Shown one piece after another: positions 1-12,410 of a DNA stretch of 64,000 nt; the stretch's first letter is position 1; each line of letters opens with the position of its first letter. The notes under the pieces were generated by a model. The model searched no databases, was not told the DNA's origin, and worked only from the letters and a program-made list of their open reading frames with translations. This stretch comes from Piezodorus guildinii (Eukaryota > Arthropoda > Insecta > Hemiptera > Pentatomidae): the NCBI GenBank assembly GCA_023052935.1, contig CM041292.1:89449169-89513168 (forward strand). Reading direction: 5' to 3'. Both the position numbers and the translations under genes were made by a program.

Positions 1-232
1 ATAACTACACACATTGTTATGTATGGTTTAAGGATATTTACATACGGTCTAGTTACCACGTGTTTTATTGATTGTTTATGTTTCTCGAAATGGGTCGCAA
101 TTTTCTTACCAAGTTCCAGTGATATTGCTTATGATTTTTACTGTTAATGTAAAACTATGTTAAAAATTTTAATTGATTTCTTAAGTTTTGTTTTTATTGA
201 TTTTTTTATTGGTTTATTATTGAAAATAAAAT

Positions 233-1060
233 TACCCCCTTAAAAATTTGAAGGCTTACGTTTCAAGAATAAACTTAATACTACTGGACCATTTTTTTTT
301 AATTCGTCACAAAAATACTAGATTCAACGATGATCCTAACAGCTAGACGTTGACATCAGTTGGTTATTTTTAAAAATGACAGCCGATTAAAAGTGATTTA
401 ATTTAATAACTCAGTTATTTTTGAAGATAGAGAAAATATTTATCAGTGTTTATTAACCGAAAAACCGCAAATAATTTTAAAAAGAAAAGAAAACAATTGA
501 AGTTTTATTCATGAACTTTGTTATTTTTGAAGATAGAGAGAAAAAATGTATAAAGTTTTATAATTAGTAAAGTGCGATTACAGAAATTTAAAAAATTGCT
601 TGTTCTGTATATTCAAATAACAAATTATAATAGATGTAACTCCACTATAATCGGTTATTTTTGAAGATCGAGAAAATCGAAAAAACTTTTGAGATCAAGA
701 AAACTCGATGATCAAAGAGAAGAAAAAAAAATCTTATATGGTCAAGCCTCAACTTATAAGAGATGTGACTCCCTGATAACCCGGTTATTATTGATAACAA
801 AGGAAAAATGTAAGGTTTTCTAGAATAAGGAAATTTTATTTGAATGAAAATCAAAAGAAAGGAAAATAATGGGAAATAGCAACGCAGTCTAGTATAAATG
901 ATTTTGGTTTATTTTTTTCAATATTGGATCTTTGTAATCGAATTAAAAAAAAAAAAAAACAGATACTCCCCTTCAAAATTTGAGGGCTTAGGTTTCAAGA
1001 TGCGTAGAATCCGAATAACGAATAAAAAAAATCTGTTTCTCTAAATAAATAAATACCAAA
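233..1060. repeat. Two copies of a short dispersed repeat centred on a CCTCAAAATTTGAGG-like palindrome
   Basis: The blocks at about 233-285 and 957-1060 share the order: CCCC/T-rich start, AAAATTTGAGGGCTTA-like core, ACGTTTCAAGA, then an A-rich stretch before TAAATAAATA. A third, better preserved copy lies at 59340-59460, with the palindrome CCTCAAAATTTGAGG and the text CACGAATAACGAA. I do not recognise the family. There is no ORF. It is probably the end of a non-autonomous transposable element. Confidence 0.5.
405..830. repeat. Degenerate tandem repeat, period about 110-130 bp, four units
   Basis: The motif GTTATTTTTGAAGATAGAGA recurs at about 412, 520, 652 (GATCGAGA variant) and 783 (more decayed). 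The spacings are 108-132 bp, and the text between units is partly shared (AGATGTAACTCC / AGATGTGACTCC). This looks like an old minisatellite or the repeated part of an element. A minus-strand open stretch at 645-854 is composition noise. Confidence 0.55.
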
Positions 1061-1104
1061 AACATAGCTTTTTGAAATTAGCATGTGTCAGTTAGCTAAA
1101 GTTC

Positions 1105-1735
1105 TGAACCTAAAGTAAGGTCTGTCCACTTCCTAAGATTTGCAGATGACCTTCGTAGGTTGAGAGTGTTTGTGGCTGGTTATCAGTGCTCCCAAGACGA
1201 AGTTCAAGGGAAGACTATGAGGGTTGGCTCACATACTGTTGAACACCTCAATGATTCAAATACCTTGGCTGTTTATATGAACGCCTCGAATGACATTTTA
1301 AAAAAATCAGTCAATCCAATTGCTGATTCTAAGGACAAAAAAGACTTCATCAAATTCAGGATGATTAATAGATCAAATAAAATTCTTATCTACTAAAATC
1401 TCATACGGTCAGTGTTAATATATAGTCCAGTGTCCGAGGCTATCTTAAAGAAAGACCAAAGATTCATTTGGGGGAAGTTTTCATAGGTGTTCAACGAATT
1501 GAATGTTGTTCATTTCAACCGTAAGGAAAGGCTATGATGGGCTGATCACATAGCTCGGAGAGCTGTACTGACATAGCGAGGAAGACCAAGTAAGTTGCAG
1601 CGCATTCATGCGAAGCAAGATAACGTGTTTGACCTAAGTTCCGATGTTAGAACAGAGATGGTTTTGGTTAGTAGGCTGGTTCGAAACTGGAAACTGAAAC
1701 TGTTATTGCGCCGAGGAAGAAAAAAAAAACTTATA
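1105..1735 (+). pseudogene. Decayed non-LTR retrotransposon, reverse-transcriptase C-terminal half
   Basis: A frame near 1133-1150 reads LRFADD, the catalytic FADD box of LINE reverse transcriptase. Downstream, an open stretch at 1160-1396 gives the usual post-RT text. A later frame (about 1530-1700) reads ERL-WADHIARRAVLT-RGRPSK, the typical LINE C-terminal block of W-G-H-x-x-R followed by RGRP. Stops and frameshifts interrupt it. It ends in a short A-run near 1720-1730, consistent with a LINE tail. The clade is not resolved. It is inactive. Confidence 0.7.
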
Positions 1736-2819
1736 ACTTTCTTTTAAAACTTTCATTGATTCTGTTTTTCACAATAATTAGTTTTTAATCCTGAGAGACC
1801 GGATGGACATAAACTTGGAAAAAAAATAATTACGAGTTCGCTTCAGGGAGCCAAGATACTTTTAACTTGGCATTTATCCTTCTCCCCTCCCCTCACACTC
1901 CTTGGCCCGAGGAAATACCGATTAGCCTTCAAAGGCGAGTTAGGGTTTAACAAAAAAAATATTTTTTAATCGTCACGTCATTTTTAATCATTGTCACCAT
2001 CCATTATTTAATATTTTAAGCAATTTCCATCTTCGTTATACATTCGGCAAATTGTCCATTTTATAATCTCTAAAGAGTATCACGCAAGCTGAGAACTGCA
2101 AGAGCTATTACGTAGCCTAAGTCCATAATTAAGTCGAAAGTCATTGGAGTAATTATTGAAGAAGAAACCCGCCTTAACCAGTAGGTTCTTTCTCACCCTT
2201 ATGAATAAATAGAGCACTTCCTAGTAATAAACTCTAATACATAATCGGTTTAATGAACTTGAGAGGGATTGAAATCATTTTTTTAAGTGACAAATCCGAT
2301 ATCTCCTGCCGATGATTGATGTTAAAACGAGATTACCCTTGAGATCCTGTTGCATAAGTAAAAAAAAAAGTGAATCCTATCAGGACATGGGCTTTTGCAT
2401 CTCAGGGCAAATTACCCTCAAGACCGGTTTCCTATTAAAGACCTAGGGTAGTGAAGGTGATCCTTAAAATATACGCCCGACTATTCCATAACACTCGGGT
2501 GAAAACAATCTAAGTAAACGGTGGACGACATAACTTTCTAATACCGGGTTACAACCGTCCATACTTAATTTAAAGTAATGTTTATTGATTACTTGTCTGT
2601 ACTTTATCTTCTCCTCTTGCACATTATCAGTCATTAAAAATCAGTTCTTTATGAGCGCCGCTGAGTCTTTCATTCCCTTTCACATCCATTTTCATATTTT
2701 AGTAGTATCTGAAGAAATGAGTTTCTTCGACCATTTGATCCAACAAGGAACTGTTGTCAATAAATAACTAGTATTTCATTCAAATGATCAATTCATTGTA
2801 ATAACTTTTTTTAAACCTG
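1736..2819. other. AT-rich intergenic DNA, nothing recognised
   Basis: No coding region or repeat of known type was seen. A 60-residue open frame at 2585-2767 has no recognisable motif and no supporting splice or promoter signals. Confidence 0.4.
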
Positions 2820-3130
2820 CACTACGACTCATGGAGCGTCTTGGGGTCAGTGATAGCAGGATTTGTACTGTTTCTAGGCCATAGACCTTAATTACGAGAA
2901 GATCCGGTAAAGATAGAAGCTCAACCGTAAGTTTTCTTCCCCAAATTTAGGACACCCACTTTATTAACTAAGCCTCAGGATGGTCCCCAACCTGAGGATT
3001 GATCCACAAGCCATATGACTGGAAAATTAATAAAAAGATACTGAAATAATTATTCTGCCATAACCGAGATCGAACTAGGGATTCAACGATTGGTTACCCA
3101 GTGCCAGTCTACTGAAACATCCCAATCCAG
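2820..3130 (-). repeat. tRNA-derived SINE-like relic
   Basis: On the minus strand the right end (about 3060-3128) reads like a tRNA-derived head. An A-box-like CAGTAGACTGGCAC is followed about 40 nt later by a B-box-like AGTTCGATCTC (consensus GGTTCGANNCC). The body at 2860-3060 has no ORF. No target-site duplication was found, so the boundaries are approximate. A degenerate tRNA pseudogene is the alternative. Confidence 0.4.
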
Positions 3131-4336
3131 TTAAACTAAATCACATAAATCTTTTTTTTTTTATTTTAAATTTATTAAACACATTGCGTTTAGTGGTAGT
3201 CGGATACGGTGTTGTTTGCTCAAATTGAAATAATCTAGAGATAATTGGTTAGAAATAAACATAACACGGGCAGTAAAGTGCAAAACATGTTTTATAGAAA
3301 TTCTTAATTGTAAGATAATTATTTTGCGATTGTTAATTGTGGATTATCATGGACGATTTGATAAATACTTCTAATTAGTCAATAAATCTTACTTAAATTA
3401 AATAATTTCTTATTTTATGGCATGTAGACTAAATTAAGACATTTTTAAACAAGGAGACCACTAAAAAGTTATAATATCTAGAATCTTGTATTATACATTT
3501 TGGTTCTATATGTAACAGGTTTTCCTTAAGATATTTGGCGTCCATGGACAACTAAATAAATGCGCTCTCCTTTTCATAAAAAACATACGCAGAATGATTA
3601 GCAGTGGCTTCAAAATTTACATAAATATGTCAAAATTAGAAAATAGATGTTTAAAAAATGCAGAGTATGGAAATATCGACTCATTTTTCAGGTTTATTAT
3701 TGTATTTAAAATATATTTCTTTGTAAATAATTTTTCTATAATTTCTAAGAAATATACTGAGACATTATAAAATTATTCCTTGAATGCAAATGCGTTTGGC
3801 ACAACTTTGTTTAATTCATCATTTATATTTTTATTAATTTTAAAATTGAATAGAAATCAAATTTTAAGTAAATATTAACATATTATACTTTAGTACTTCC
3901 TGAAGTTTACTAATATATAAATAATAATAATACAAAATTAATTATCGCTATTTTTAAAACAAGACCTATAGCCCATTTATCCTTGTGGTTAGGATGGTTC
4001 TGTTATTTAATATAAGTCCTATCCTTTTAATAATAGTATCTAGTATATTGATAGACTTTCAATACCGAAAAATTGATTATTTTGAAACGTTTGAACCCAC
4101 AAATTGTAACATACTATTACCCAACAGTGAATAATGTGGTTAACCTGTTCCCATGAGCATAACAAGATGGGATCGTTCATTGTCTGTGTAGCGTGGTGAC
4201 ATAATTGATCGGAATATCTTATTCGGACACAAAAGCCATTCCTATGAATACTTTTTATTTATTTTTTTTTTCATTTGAGGGGAGGGCTCATACAATATGG
4301 GAATAATTATGATGGAATTTAATTTCACATTAAATA
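3131..4336. other. AT-rich intergenic DNA, nothing recognised
   Basis: Long A/T stretches and frequent stops in all frames. No feature can be supported. Confidence 0.4.
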
Positions 4337-4600
4337 AAATATATGGGAGAATTTAGTCGAAGGTGTAGTCAAATGAACACACAATTAAGTATAAACTTAA
4401 TTTAATGGTGCCGACGTATCGGCCTGAATAAAAGCCTTCTTCAGAGCTATAAAAAACAAAACATAACAACCTATATTTTTTATAGCTCTGGAGAAGGCTT
4501 ATAATTTAGGCCGAAACGTCGGCACCATTAAATTAAGTTTATACTTGTTAGTGTGTTCATTTGAGTGCACCCTAAATTAACTTCTCCCACCCATATATAC
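4337..4600. repeat. Foldback element with hammerhead-ribozyme-like cores on both strands
   Basis: The block is an imperfect inverted repeat (left arm about 4337-4452, right arm about 4477-4600) around a 25-nt centre. On the plus strand GGTGCCGACG (4407-4416) is the exact complement of CGTCGGCACC (4517-4526), which would form stem III. UA follows the first strand, at the usual cleavage position. CTGGAGA (4488-4494) stands where CUGANGA is expected, then comes a 6-bp stem II with a 5-nt loop (4496-4512, one G-U pair), then GAAA (4513-4516). On the minus strand the same architecture has a perfect CTGAAGA core but GATA for GAAA. Each strand therefore has one core defect. Hammerheads of this kind are known in Penelope-like retroelements. 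Assignment to that group is inference. Confidence 0.55.
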
Positions 4601-4647
4601 ACATAGTTAACCATTCTCACTTTATGATAAATAAAATAAAATAGGAT

Positions 4648-4985
4648 GTTGGTGGTTCCGTGGAGCGGCGTGGTCTAGTGGGTAGAGCGCTAGTCTACTG
4701 TGCTCCGGGTCCTGGGTTCGAATCCAGTCTGTGGCGGCAGATTATTTATTCTGTTATTTCAGCCGGGAGGCGATCCTGGGGTATGGAGACTCTCCTGAGG
4801 CAGACCCAGCCTCTTTAAAGTACCCAAAATGGGGAAAAAGCTGGCGGCTGAGCGTGATCTCGGCCGAATCACCTCGTTGTACGGCCGTTGGTCTAGAAAC
4901 AGTACGAATCTCTACATGTACTAAGCCCAAAACTCTTCAAGGGTTGTAGTGGTACAGGTTTTTTTTTTTTTTTTTGGTAGTTCTG
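4648..4985 (+). repeat. tRNA-derived SINE with imperfect target-site duplication
   Basis: The head at about 4665-4738 carries a clear A box (TGGTCTAGTGGG) and B box (GGGTTCGAATCC) spaced as in tRNA genes, followed by a roughly 200-bp GC-richer body and a T-run (about 4960-4976). The flanks TTGGTGGTTC (4649-4658) and TTGGTAGTTC just after the T-run look like a target-site duplication with one mismatch. The extended body argues against a functional tRNA gene. The 72-codon open frame inside is not a gene. This SINE differs from the commoner SINE of the window (10059, 26430 and others). Confidence 0.7.
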
Positions 4986-5477
4986 GCCTCAAATCGGCCA
5001 TTAAATTAAATTTATGTTAAAAAATGATTTTGTTTTTTTCTGGATATACTTATTATATAAAATACTGCTACAAAACATTTGACTTATATGGAGAAAATAG
5101 GGATGGTAGGAGTGCCCAAATTAGTTTTGCCCTTTCAGTGAAAATTCTAAATGCCAGCAGGCACCGTTGGCTTCTGCACATTAACAAATTATCCCAGGAA
5201 GATTTCACCTAGAATATGAGACTAGAAGATGAGAACTTCCTGTGTGAATGTAAATACCTTGCTCTTTCACAAAACACAATACAAATAAAAGGCATTATTT
5301 AAATGCAAGCAAACATCCCATGATAGAAATAATGTGTACATTGATACTTTTCAGGAGTTTCATCAGTTTCATAGATTTTTTTTTCGTCTCCTTCATGGTG
5401 TAAAATATCAGTGGAAAGTCTCTCTTTTCCTAGGTATGTATGACTTTTATATGTGAAATCCGTTAATTTAAAAAAAA
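4986..5477. other. Unassigned stretch with one unrecognised short ORF
   Basis: An open frame at 5024-5212 (+, 62 codons) includes the text FALSVKILNASRHRWLLH and continues beyond a stop with further codon-like text. I do not recognise a family, and no splice or promoter signal supports it. It could be a transposon relic. Confidence 0.25.
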
Positions 5478-6292
5478 AAAGAAATCTGGTGCGGACAACA
5501 AATTATTTTCATTTACCTCCGTTGTTTAAATCGATTAAAGAATTTCAACTATAGTTATAGATAAAAATGAGTGAAACTAATAAAGAATGAATTAAATTGA
5601 ATTTCTACAGTAATGTGTTTCATTAAAAAATCAATTATATTATTATCTATAACAATCAGTCAGTTTTATCGGTTTTTCATTACTCTTTATTAACTTGTAC
5701 AAGCTTGTGTGTAATATTTTTTTTTTTAATCTTCAGCTTTCCAATGTTATATTATACATGTTTATTACTGTTCATATTTTCAAAAATTGCATTAAATCAT
5801 ATTTTTGCTCTTTTCTCCTTTAGTTGGTTATCAAATTCGTTCAACTTGTATATTTAGCCATTCTTATCAGGTTATATGGTTATTTTTATAGATTCTACAA
5901 AGTTAAAGGTACTTTAGGGGAAGAAAATTTAAAATATCGGCATTTAACCCGTGTCAGAATGAAACCTACATGATATTAAAGCCCAATAAATTTTACATCG
6001 ATATAGCGAGTTTAATCAAAATCGTTGGAACAGTTTTTGCGAAAATCGTAAAAAGGTGTAAAATTCATGATATATAGTAGCACTTCCGCTCAGCTGATTT
6101 TAGTGAAAAAGTTGCTGTAACATCTCGGGCGTATAAGTAGTTGTTTGAAATATGAAATTTCACTTTTGTACGTCTTTTCATTTACGCGCTAGACTTACCA
6201 CATTCGAACACACACACACACACACACAGATTTTTTTTCATGATCCCAATACTTCCCTTATTGTATATTTCATATATTGGTAAGTAAAAGTA
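5478..6292 (-). repeat. Dispersed GT-microsatellite repeat, copy 1
   Basis: This is a minus-strand copy of the family seen at 46636-47600. In element orientation it starts with AGTAAGGG/AAGTATTG-like text, has a GT run (CA run at about 6209-6228 on plus), then a conserved block containing CTCGCTATATCGATGT and CTTTAATATCATGTAGG, and ends near GCACCAGATTT (about 5483-5495 on plus). There is no coding capacity. Its borders coincide with AT-rich DNA. The mobility class is unknown. Confidence 0.75.
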
Positions 6293-7649
6293 AAAATAAT
6301 AATGCAAAACAAAAGATCTATTGCTAGATTTTTTTACTATAAGCAAGTTCACTCATATAAGGCGAACGTTCTGAGTACATATCAATAAAATATTGATATA
6401 TTAAAAAAGATTATATGGAATGTTTTATTCCATTTTAATTTAGTACGCTGCGTAAAAGAGCACAACATACTCACATACCCAACATACTTGGACAGCATTG
6501 TTTTGTTTTGCGTTGTTAAGAAATAAAGTATTTCTTTCTTTCAATGTTAAGATGGAGATAAAAATATGATGTTAATATAATTTGGCTGATTATTTCTTCC
6601 CTCATTTATTGATCGTTAATTACCACGTTTCAGACTTCAAGCCTATAACCTAATAATTCAAACCTATAAATTTAATAATAAGGTTCTAATTGTTTCATTT
6701 TCCAAAATATAGATTCTGTTTGATGTTACTCTACTTGGATCATAGTGATAAGCCCAACCACATAACTATCATTATCAAGCAAAGTGATGTTTTTTATTAT
6801 TAACTATACTAACTATTTATGGTCTTTTAAATTATTTTTATAGGAATATACCGTTGTAATAATTTCAGAAAAAAATGTTTTCGCCTTGTAATCCGTTTGA
6901 CAATACTATTTTTTATAAAAATATATAATTTCGATTGTATGTAATTACAAAAGAATGAATCTATTAGGAATTTATTTATCATTATTTTTATGAAGTATTT
7001 CAAAGAAAATTTTGATCAAATTGAAATATTTCCACCAAGTAGTACTGAGTGATCTCTAAGACATGAAAAGGACTATCAAGAGATTTGTCTTTGTTTGATA
7101 GATGAGTAAATGTCATTAACGTTGGTCAAAAAGGTAATGAGAGGATTTTGCATATTGTAATCATGATTTTTTGAGTTATTATTAGGTTGCATTGGAAGTT
7201 CAGATGATATTATTATGAATTATTATATATTATAGTAACAAACGGTATAATCCTAAAAGTGCATTAAATATTGTAGAATAATTTACTATAATTGGATAAA
7301 ATATTATTTTCAGGAACAGCTAATGACCTTCTTCTTCATAGCATGGATATATCATTGATATAATCCCTTTTATACTGTTATGTCGTCCATCAGACATCTT
7401 GCAGCCCTTTTTCAGTGTTTGCATACCAGACTGCAAGCGAAACCGTCACAGGTGCAGCGGAACATTATTCCAGGTTACTTTCATTTCAAATGTATACTCA
7501 GAGCTCAGGTAATAAATGGATTCAGGCTCCAAAAAGGTAAAGTACATTACCCAATGAAATTAATTTTCAGGCTTAAGTAATGGCAACCATTTAAAAGATT
7601 GATAAAAACTAGGCAAGCGGTACCTATTTAATCGTTGGTATATGGAAGG
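6293..7649. other. AT-rich intergenic DNA, nothing recognised
   Basis: No repeat of a known family or coding region was found. The 66-codon frame at 7380-7580 shows no motif and I do not regard it as a gene. Confidence 0.4.
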
Positions 7650-8040
7650 CTATTGGTGGTACACGACATTCCTCATTTACTGTACTGCTAAGCGGTAGGG
7701 GCCCAGATGCACAGCTATATTTTGCAGAGCAGCAACTCGTTCCATCGCCTGGTACTAGTATTAATGGGCGCCAGAGTGAAAGGAAACGATCTACTTCCGA
7801 TGCACCACGCCTCCTAATACCTGCACAGGGATAGCTCTCACTCTCCTAGAGGCCAATTTAAGGTTGCAAGGCAATTCCTCAAAGTTGCGTCACAGCTAGA
7901 TGGTCTGCCTTCAGGATCACTACCATCGAGATTAGCTGTGCGTGCCCGTCATTTTGGCGGTGATTCCTATCTAATACCTAACAGCTGCCCGATGGTCATC
8001 AATGATAGCTTCTTCTAGAGTGGAAAGGTCAACTTTTTTT
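7650..8040. other. Locally GC-richer unrecognised block
   Basis: This stretch is clearly richer in G+C than its surroundings and has no long open frame. It could be an old transposable-element body or a relic of host sequence. I do not recognise it. Confidence 0.3.
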
Positions 8041-10042
8041 CCGCTTTAGGTAACAAGAATTAGAAATTTCGGTAACTATCATTTTTGAAGATTCTATGCT
8101 TTAATAATAAAAAGGTAACATAGTTGTTTGTTTCCCAGTGGAAATTATATAGCGGGAAGTTTGCAAGAGTAAATGAGGTTATAATCTATATAAGTTAACC
8201 ATACTTTTCGGAACGAAATTCATAACGCTTACTACTCCCCTTCACACATCATTTCAATAAATGGAGGAAAGGGGAATATCATCCTTAAAATGATCACAGA
8301 AAAAAAAAAGGTAATGGCAAATTTAAAATACTATAATATACATGAAATATCTACTATTACCAATACCGGTAAGTAATTGTAATAGGAGAAGTTTTGTAGT
8401 TTGTAAGTTGAAACCTCCCCTCTCCTTCCCCAAAAATAAATTTCTATTTTAAATTCATCTATTTATTAACCTGTTAGTAGATAAATGGAGAAATCTTTGC
8501 TGGTTTCATTGTAATTTAAAATAAAAATATTGTTTTTGTTTTTTTCCCAGCATATTAGAAAAGATCAGCTAATGCATGTATCCAAGGGAATATTAAGTAA
8601 ATAAAAAAGTTAATAAAAGACTTTTAAAAGTGCAGTAGCCATATTTAGTTAGTGACAGTCATATTCATAAATCCCTATTATCTTAGTTTTGCTGACTTCC
8701 CCAAAATCTATTTTTCTAGAATGAGGGAAAAATAGATATTTAAAAAAAAAAATCTTTCAATTGACAACATTTTGAAGAAATTGTACTACATTTCTGTTTG
8801 ATTATTAAATTAAAAGTAGTTTCATACTGATTAGTTTATGTGACTTTAATTTTCATACAGTTGGTAAACTCCTTTCATCATTAATTTACTTTGGCCAGTA
8901 TTTTTATTTTTTTTTATTTATTTATTATTTTATTTTATTTTTTTTTAACTTAATCATATCAATCACTTCATAAAGTATCTCAGGTATTGATTTTACCTTT
9001 TTTTTTTAAACCATTTTTCAATTATTTTCTTCTTTAGTTTAATCATCGGATTCAGGATTTGTTGGAGATTCTGTTAGGGAAGATTTTAATTTATTATTAT
9101 TATTTTTCCATTAACCTTATAGTTTGTTTCACATTGGAAAATATTTATTTTCTATTCTTGAACAGAGAATTTTCCGAAAGTCAAATTAATGTTGTTGTTT
9201 TTATGAACATTTTGAAATAACAGTCGTTTTTGTTAGCATTACTCATGGACAGTTTCCTCCTAAGAAACAATATGTAATCTTGCAGCTCTAGTCTAGAATA
9301 CATTTTTTAAAAAGGTTCTTCGACTAGGTCACTTAGTAATTATTCTTTGGTAAACTAAAACTTACCTCAATGGCTAATTTTGATTCATTAACTTCTTTTA
9401 CATTCCTCACTAAGAACTGTTTGTCACACTCAAGTAGCTGCCCTATCTTCGAATTTCTTGACTTATTTTCATTTCTGTTTTCACTTCTGTACATTCTTAT
9501 GAAGCTTCCTGCTGTAGAATGATTTCTGTTGATGATTTTTCTTATTTCAAACTTTTACCTCTTTGCAGTTTTTATTAAATATTTCTATTATTGTCTTTTC
9601 CTAAACTTTTTTAAATTTCCAACTATATAACTTGATCCTAGGATATTAAGAAGTTAAATAAAAATATTGTTATTTTTATAGATTGATGAATACGAAATTT
9701 ACATGAACTAGCCGTTTCATTTCGATTTGGGGAATATATTTTTGTATTGCCTTTACTGAATGATAAAATTGCCCCCACTAATACATCCTGTATGAAAATA
9801 ATAGCCAGTAACTGTGATAAACGAGCACAATATCATATACCTGCATTTTGCTTTGGATGTTCCAACTCATATCTTCAACAATTTGTGATTTAATCCAGTA
9901 GGACTACCTCCAAAAGTGTATTAGTTAACATTAGGGGATACCTTTTTTTATTTTTAGTAATAAGCAGTAATGAACCATAATCTTTTTTTTTTATTTAGGA
10001 AAATGTGATGTAAATTAGAAAATTGTGTTAAAATAATGAATC
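8041..10042. other. AT-rich intergenic DNA with T-runs
   Basis: T/A homopolymer runs and TTTA-like stretches (for example about 8905-8945). No gene or repeat family can be supported. Confidence 0.4.
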
Positions 10043-10325
10043 CTATAAATTGTAGTTTGTTTGTTTATTTATTTAACGTCTCTTTATGCTACTATGGCTA
10101 ATCAGACGATGCTACAGTGGGAGTCCTAAATTTTGCCTATCCAGGTTTTAATAGGATAGGGATCTTTAACGAGTACCTGACATCGCACAGGCTCGGGACC
10201 ACCTTTTAACGTCCCCTCCGAAGGACGGCGTAACTAAGAATTTTTTACTCCCATTAAAAAATCCTAGGACCACCTGCGGGTTTGAACCCGTGACCTTTAG
10301 CATGAGAGGCTATAAATTGTAGTTT
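10043..10325 (-). repeat. SINE family 1, complete copy with 16-bp target-site duplication
   Basis: The element (10059-10309) lies on the minus strand and is flanked by a perfect duplication CTATAAATTGTAGTTT (10043-10058 and 10310-10325). In element orientation the tRNA-like head has a perfect B box GGTTCAAACCC, and the body contains CTTCGGAGGGGACGTTAAA and ATCCCTATCC. The tail is TAAATAAATAAACAAAC-like. The intact duplication shows fairly recent insertion by LINE machinery. Confidence 0.9.
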
Positions 10326-11862
10326 CAAAGAAATAATACAAAAATCAAAGCAAAAAAAAAACTTAATTTATCTTTTATTTAATATGATTTTATCTTCTGC
10401 CTTGAAAATTCCGTTATGGATAGTAACCTGATTTTTAAAAACACCTACCCACTAGAAGCTTGATTATGAGTCCATTTTAAAATATTTTTAGATGTATTTA
10501 CATATAACATTATGCACTTTCACTATATTGATTTTGTAATTAATTCAATTTATGTGTCTATACCAATCTGTTTAATATTTTTTATAATTTAATATGTTTA
10601 CTGACTAAAGTTTTATTATACCCCTTCCAAAAATGATAAAACTCTAAATAAAAGAATATAAGTAATTTTTAAAATCTTAAATATCAAATGTTGGTCTATT
10701 TTTGGTAAATCAGTTATGCATGGTGAATTAATACACATAAATTCCTATATTGTTAACCAATTTACAATATAAATAAATTAATAACCCTTTGATGTCAATA
10801 AATGTTGATTCATCAATTCTAATAACTTAACCGTTTTTTTCAGCTTCAGGCTTATTCTTTTCTAAATAAAATTTAATTGTAATATTTTTTGTTGTAATTT
10901 TAAATATATTTTGTAATTCATCAAATTATTTCTTTTTCCTAATACCAGACTAACTAATTTTAGAATGAAATCAACCCTGCTTTCTCTCTCCATTGTTATC
11001 AACTGACATTTCAAGATATTCCTCTTGCTTGAAATAAAAGTAATATATTAATATAGTTAATGCAGTACTGATCTATTTTGTTTAATTGTAGCTAGTACCT
11101 TTTTCTGTTCCCACTTTGGGTGGGAAAATAACCTTTAAAATATTAGTTGCTCCAGATGGAAACAACCATGATTGAAATTATGTGTAATACCTTCTTCCAG
11201 CTACAATTATTGGTAACTCTTAAGGCTTCCATAGATGATATCACTACTGTCTTCACAGTCTTTTCTGGTATCTACCGCATCTTCAGTTCTTACATCAATG
11301 TTTTGTCTTGCATGCTCTCAGTTTACTCAGTGTTCTGAGTAAGAATTATTACTTTAATAATTGACTTCTTATACTTCAAACATCAACTACCAGATCCTCA
11401 ATTTTAGGTTTTTCCATACCAGAGAATTCATAAAACAAGATCCCTGGACTGAAGGTTTAAGTTAGCATGCACCATCTCTCTTAAACTCTACCTACACAAC
11501 GTTCTTAACTTGGAGGTGTTCCATACAAATAGAAAAATTATTTTTCATTTCTCAACATCACCTGAATTATTTCCAGACAGATTGTGGAAATTTTAAACAC
11601 AAGTTTTTTCTTAAATCTTTAAAATCTGGAATGGGTTCCTAATCCAAAAAAAAACAGAGATATAAATATTGAACAGTGATGTTCATTATAGGTACTAATT
11701 GTAAGTACATAAACATATTCAGTAAATCTGCAATTTTAAGATCAAGTAATTTTTAGATCTGTATTTATTCTTGAATAATTAGTGAATGTAATTGGGTGTA
11801 TAAAAGAATGACCGTTTTCCAAAAAAGTATTTGTATTATTATTTCTTTGATATGAAATTCAA
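10326..11862. other. AT-rich intergenic DNA, nothing recognised
   Basis: No motif-bearing ORF. The 63-codon frame at 11147-11338 shows no recognisable domain. Confidence 0.4.
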
Positions 11863-12410
11863 TTAATACTCAAAGTATAGTCCATTGTTATCTACCGTCA
11901 TAAGCCATCTGCTAGCCAGTTGCTTAATCCCATGCTGATATCATACTTTTAAATAGCTGTCAAGGAACTCATGGACTGAAATTTCAACTACCTCAAAATT
12001 CTCAATTTTTTTCCCTTGAAGAAAATGAGCCCTGGATGGTAACATGCAGTAATCCAATGGTGTGAGGTCTGGCTATATGGTGGAAGAGGCAGAAGTTCAA
12101 ACCCATAAAGTTCTTTAAACTTTTCTATGGTTCCACTGGAAGTGTGAGCTGATTACTAAGGAGTAAGTTCCTGAGGGACCAGTCTACTTCTCTTTTTCAC
12201 CTTCCGCATGGAGAGTAGATGGCGACTATGAGTATCTTTCAACACACCACACTGTCTGACAAGTTTGCAAGAACTTGTAGACATATATGACTCAATAGCT
12301 TCCTGCAGAACCTCATCAAAATCCATTGATGGTGGTCTGCCTTTCTTCCTTTCCAACTTCGTATATACACTGCTAAATTTTTCAAACCACCCCGCACAGT
12401 GCGCTAGTCA
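11863..12410 (-). pseudogene. Mariner-type transposase relic with internal deletion
   Basis: The C-terminal part (minus, about 12110 down to the stop at 11863-11865) reads LLPLPPYSPDLTPLDYCML and later GIKQLASRWLMTVDNNG, the pattern around the third catalytic acidic residue of mariner transposases (family: PHPPYSPDLAPSDYHLF). The part at 12156-12356 and upstream reads KKGRPPSMDFDEVL and ends RSRLVPQELTP-stop, matching the end of the N-terminal HTH region. The intervening catalytic segment with the first two Asp residues is missing, so it cannot be active. No clear terminal inverted repeats were found. Confidence 0.7.

Noticed and set aside
4660..4740. Functional tRNA gene
   Set aside because: A and B boxes are good, but the sequence continues as a SINE body with a T-run and flanking imperfect duplication, and the acceptor stem does not close.
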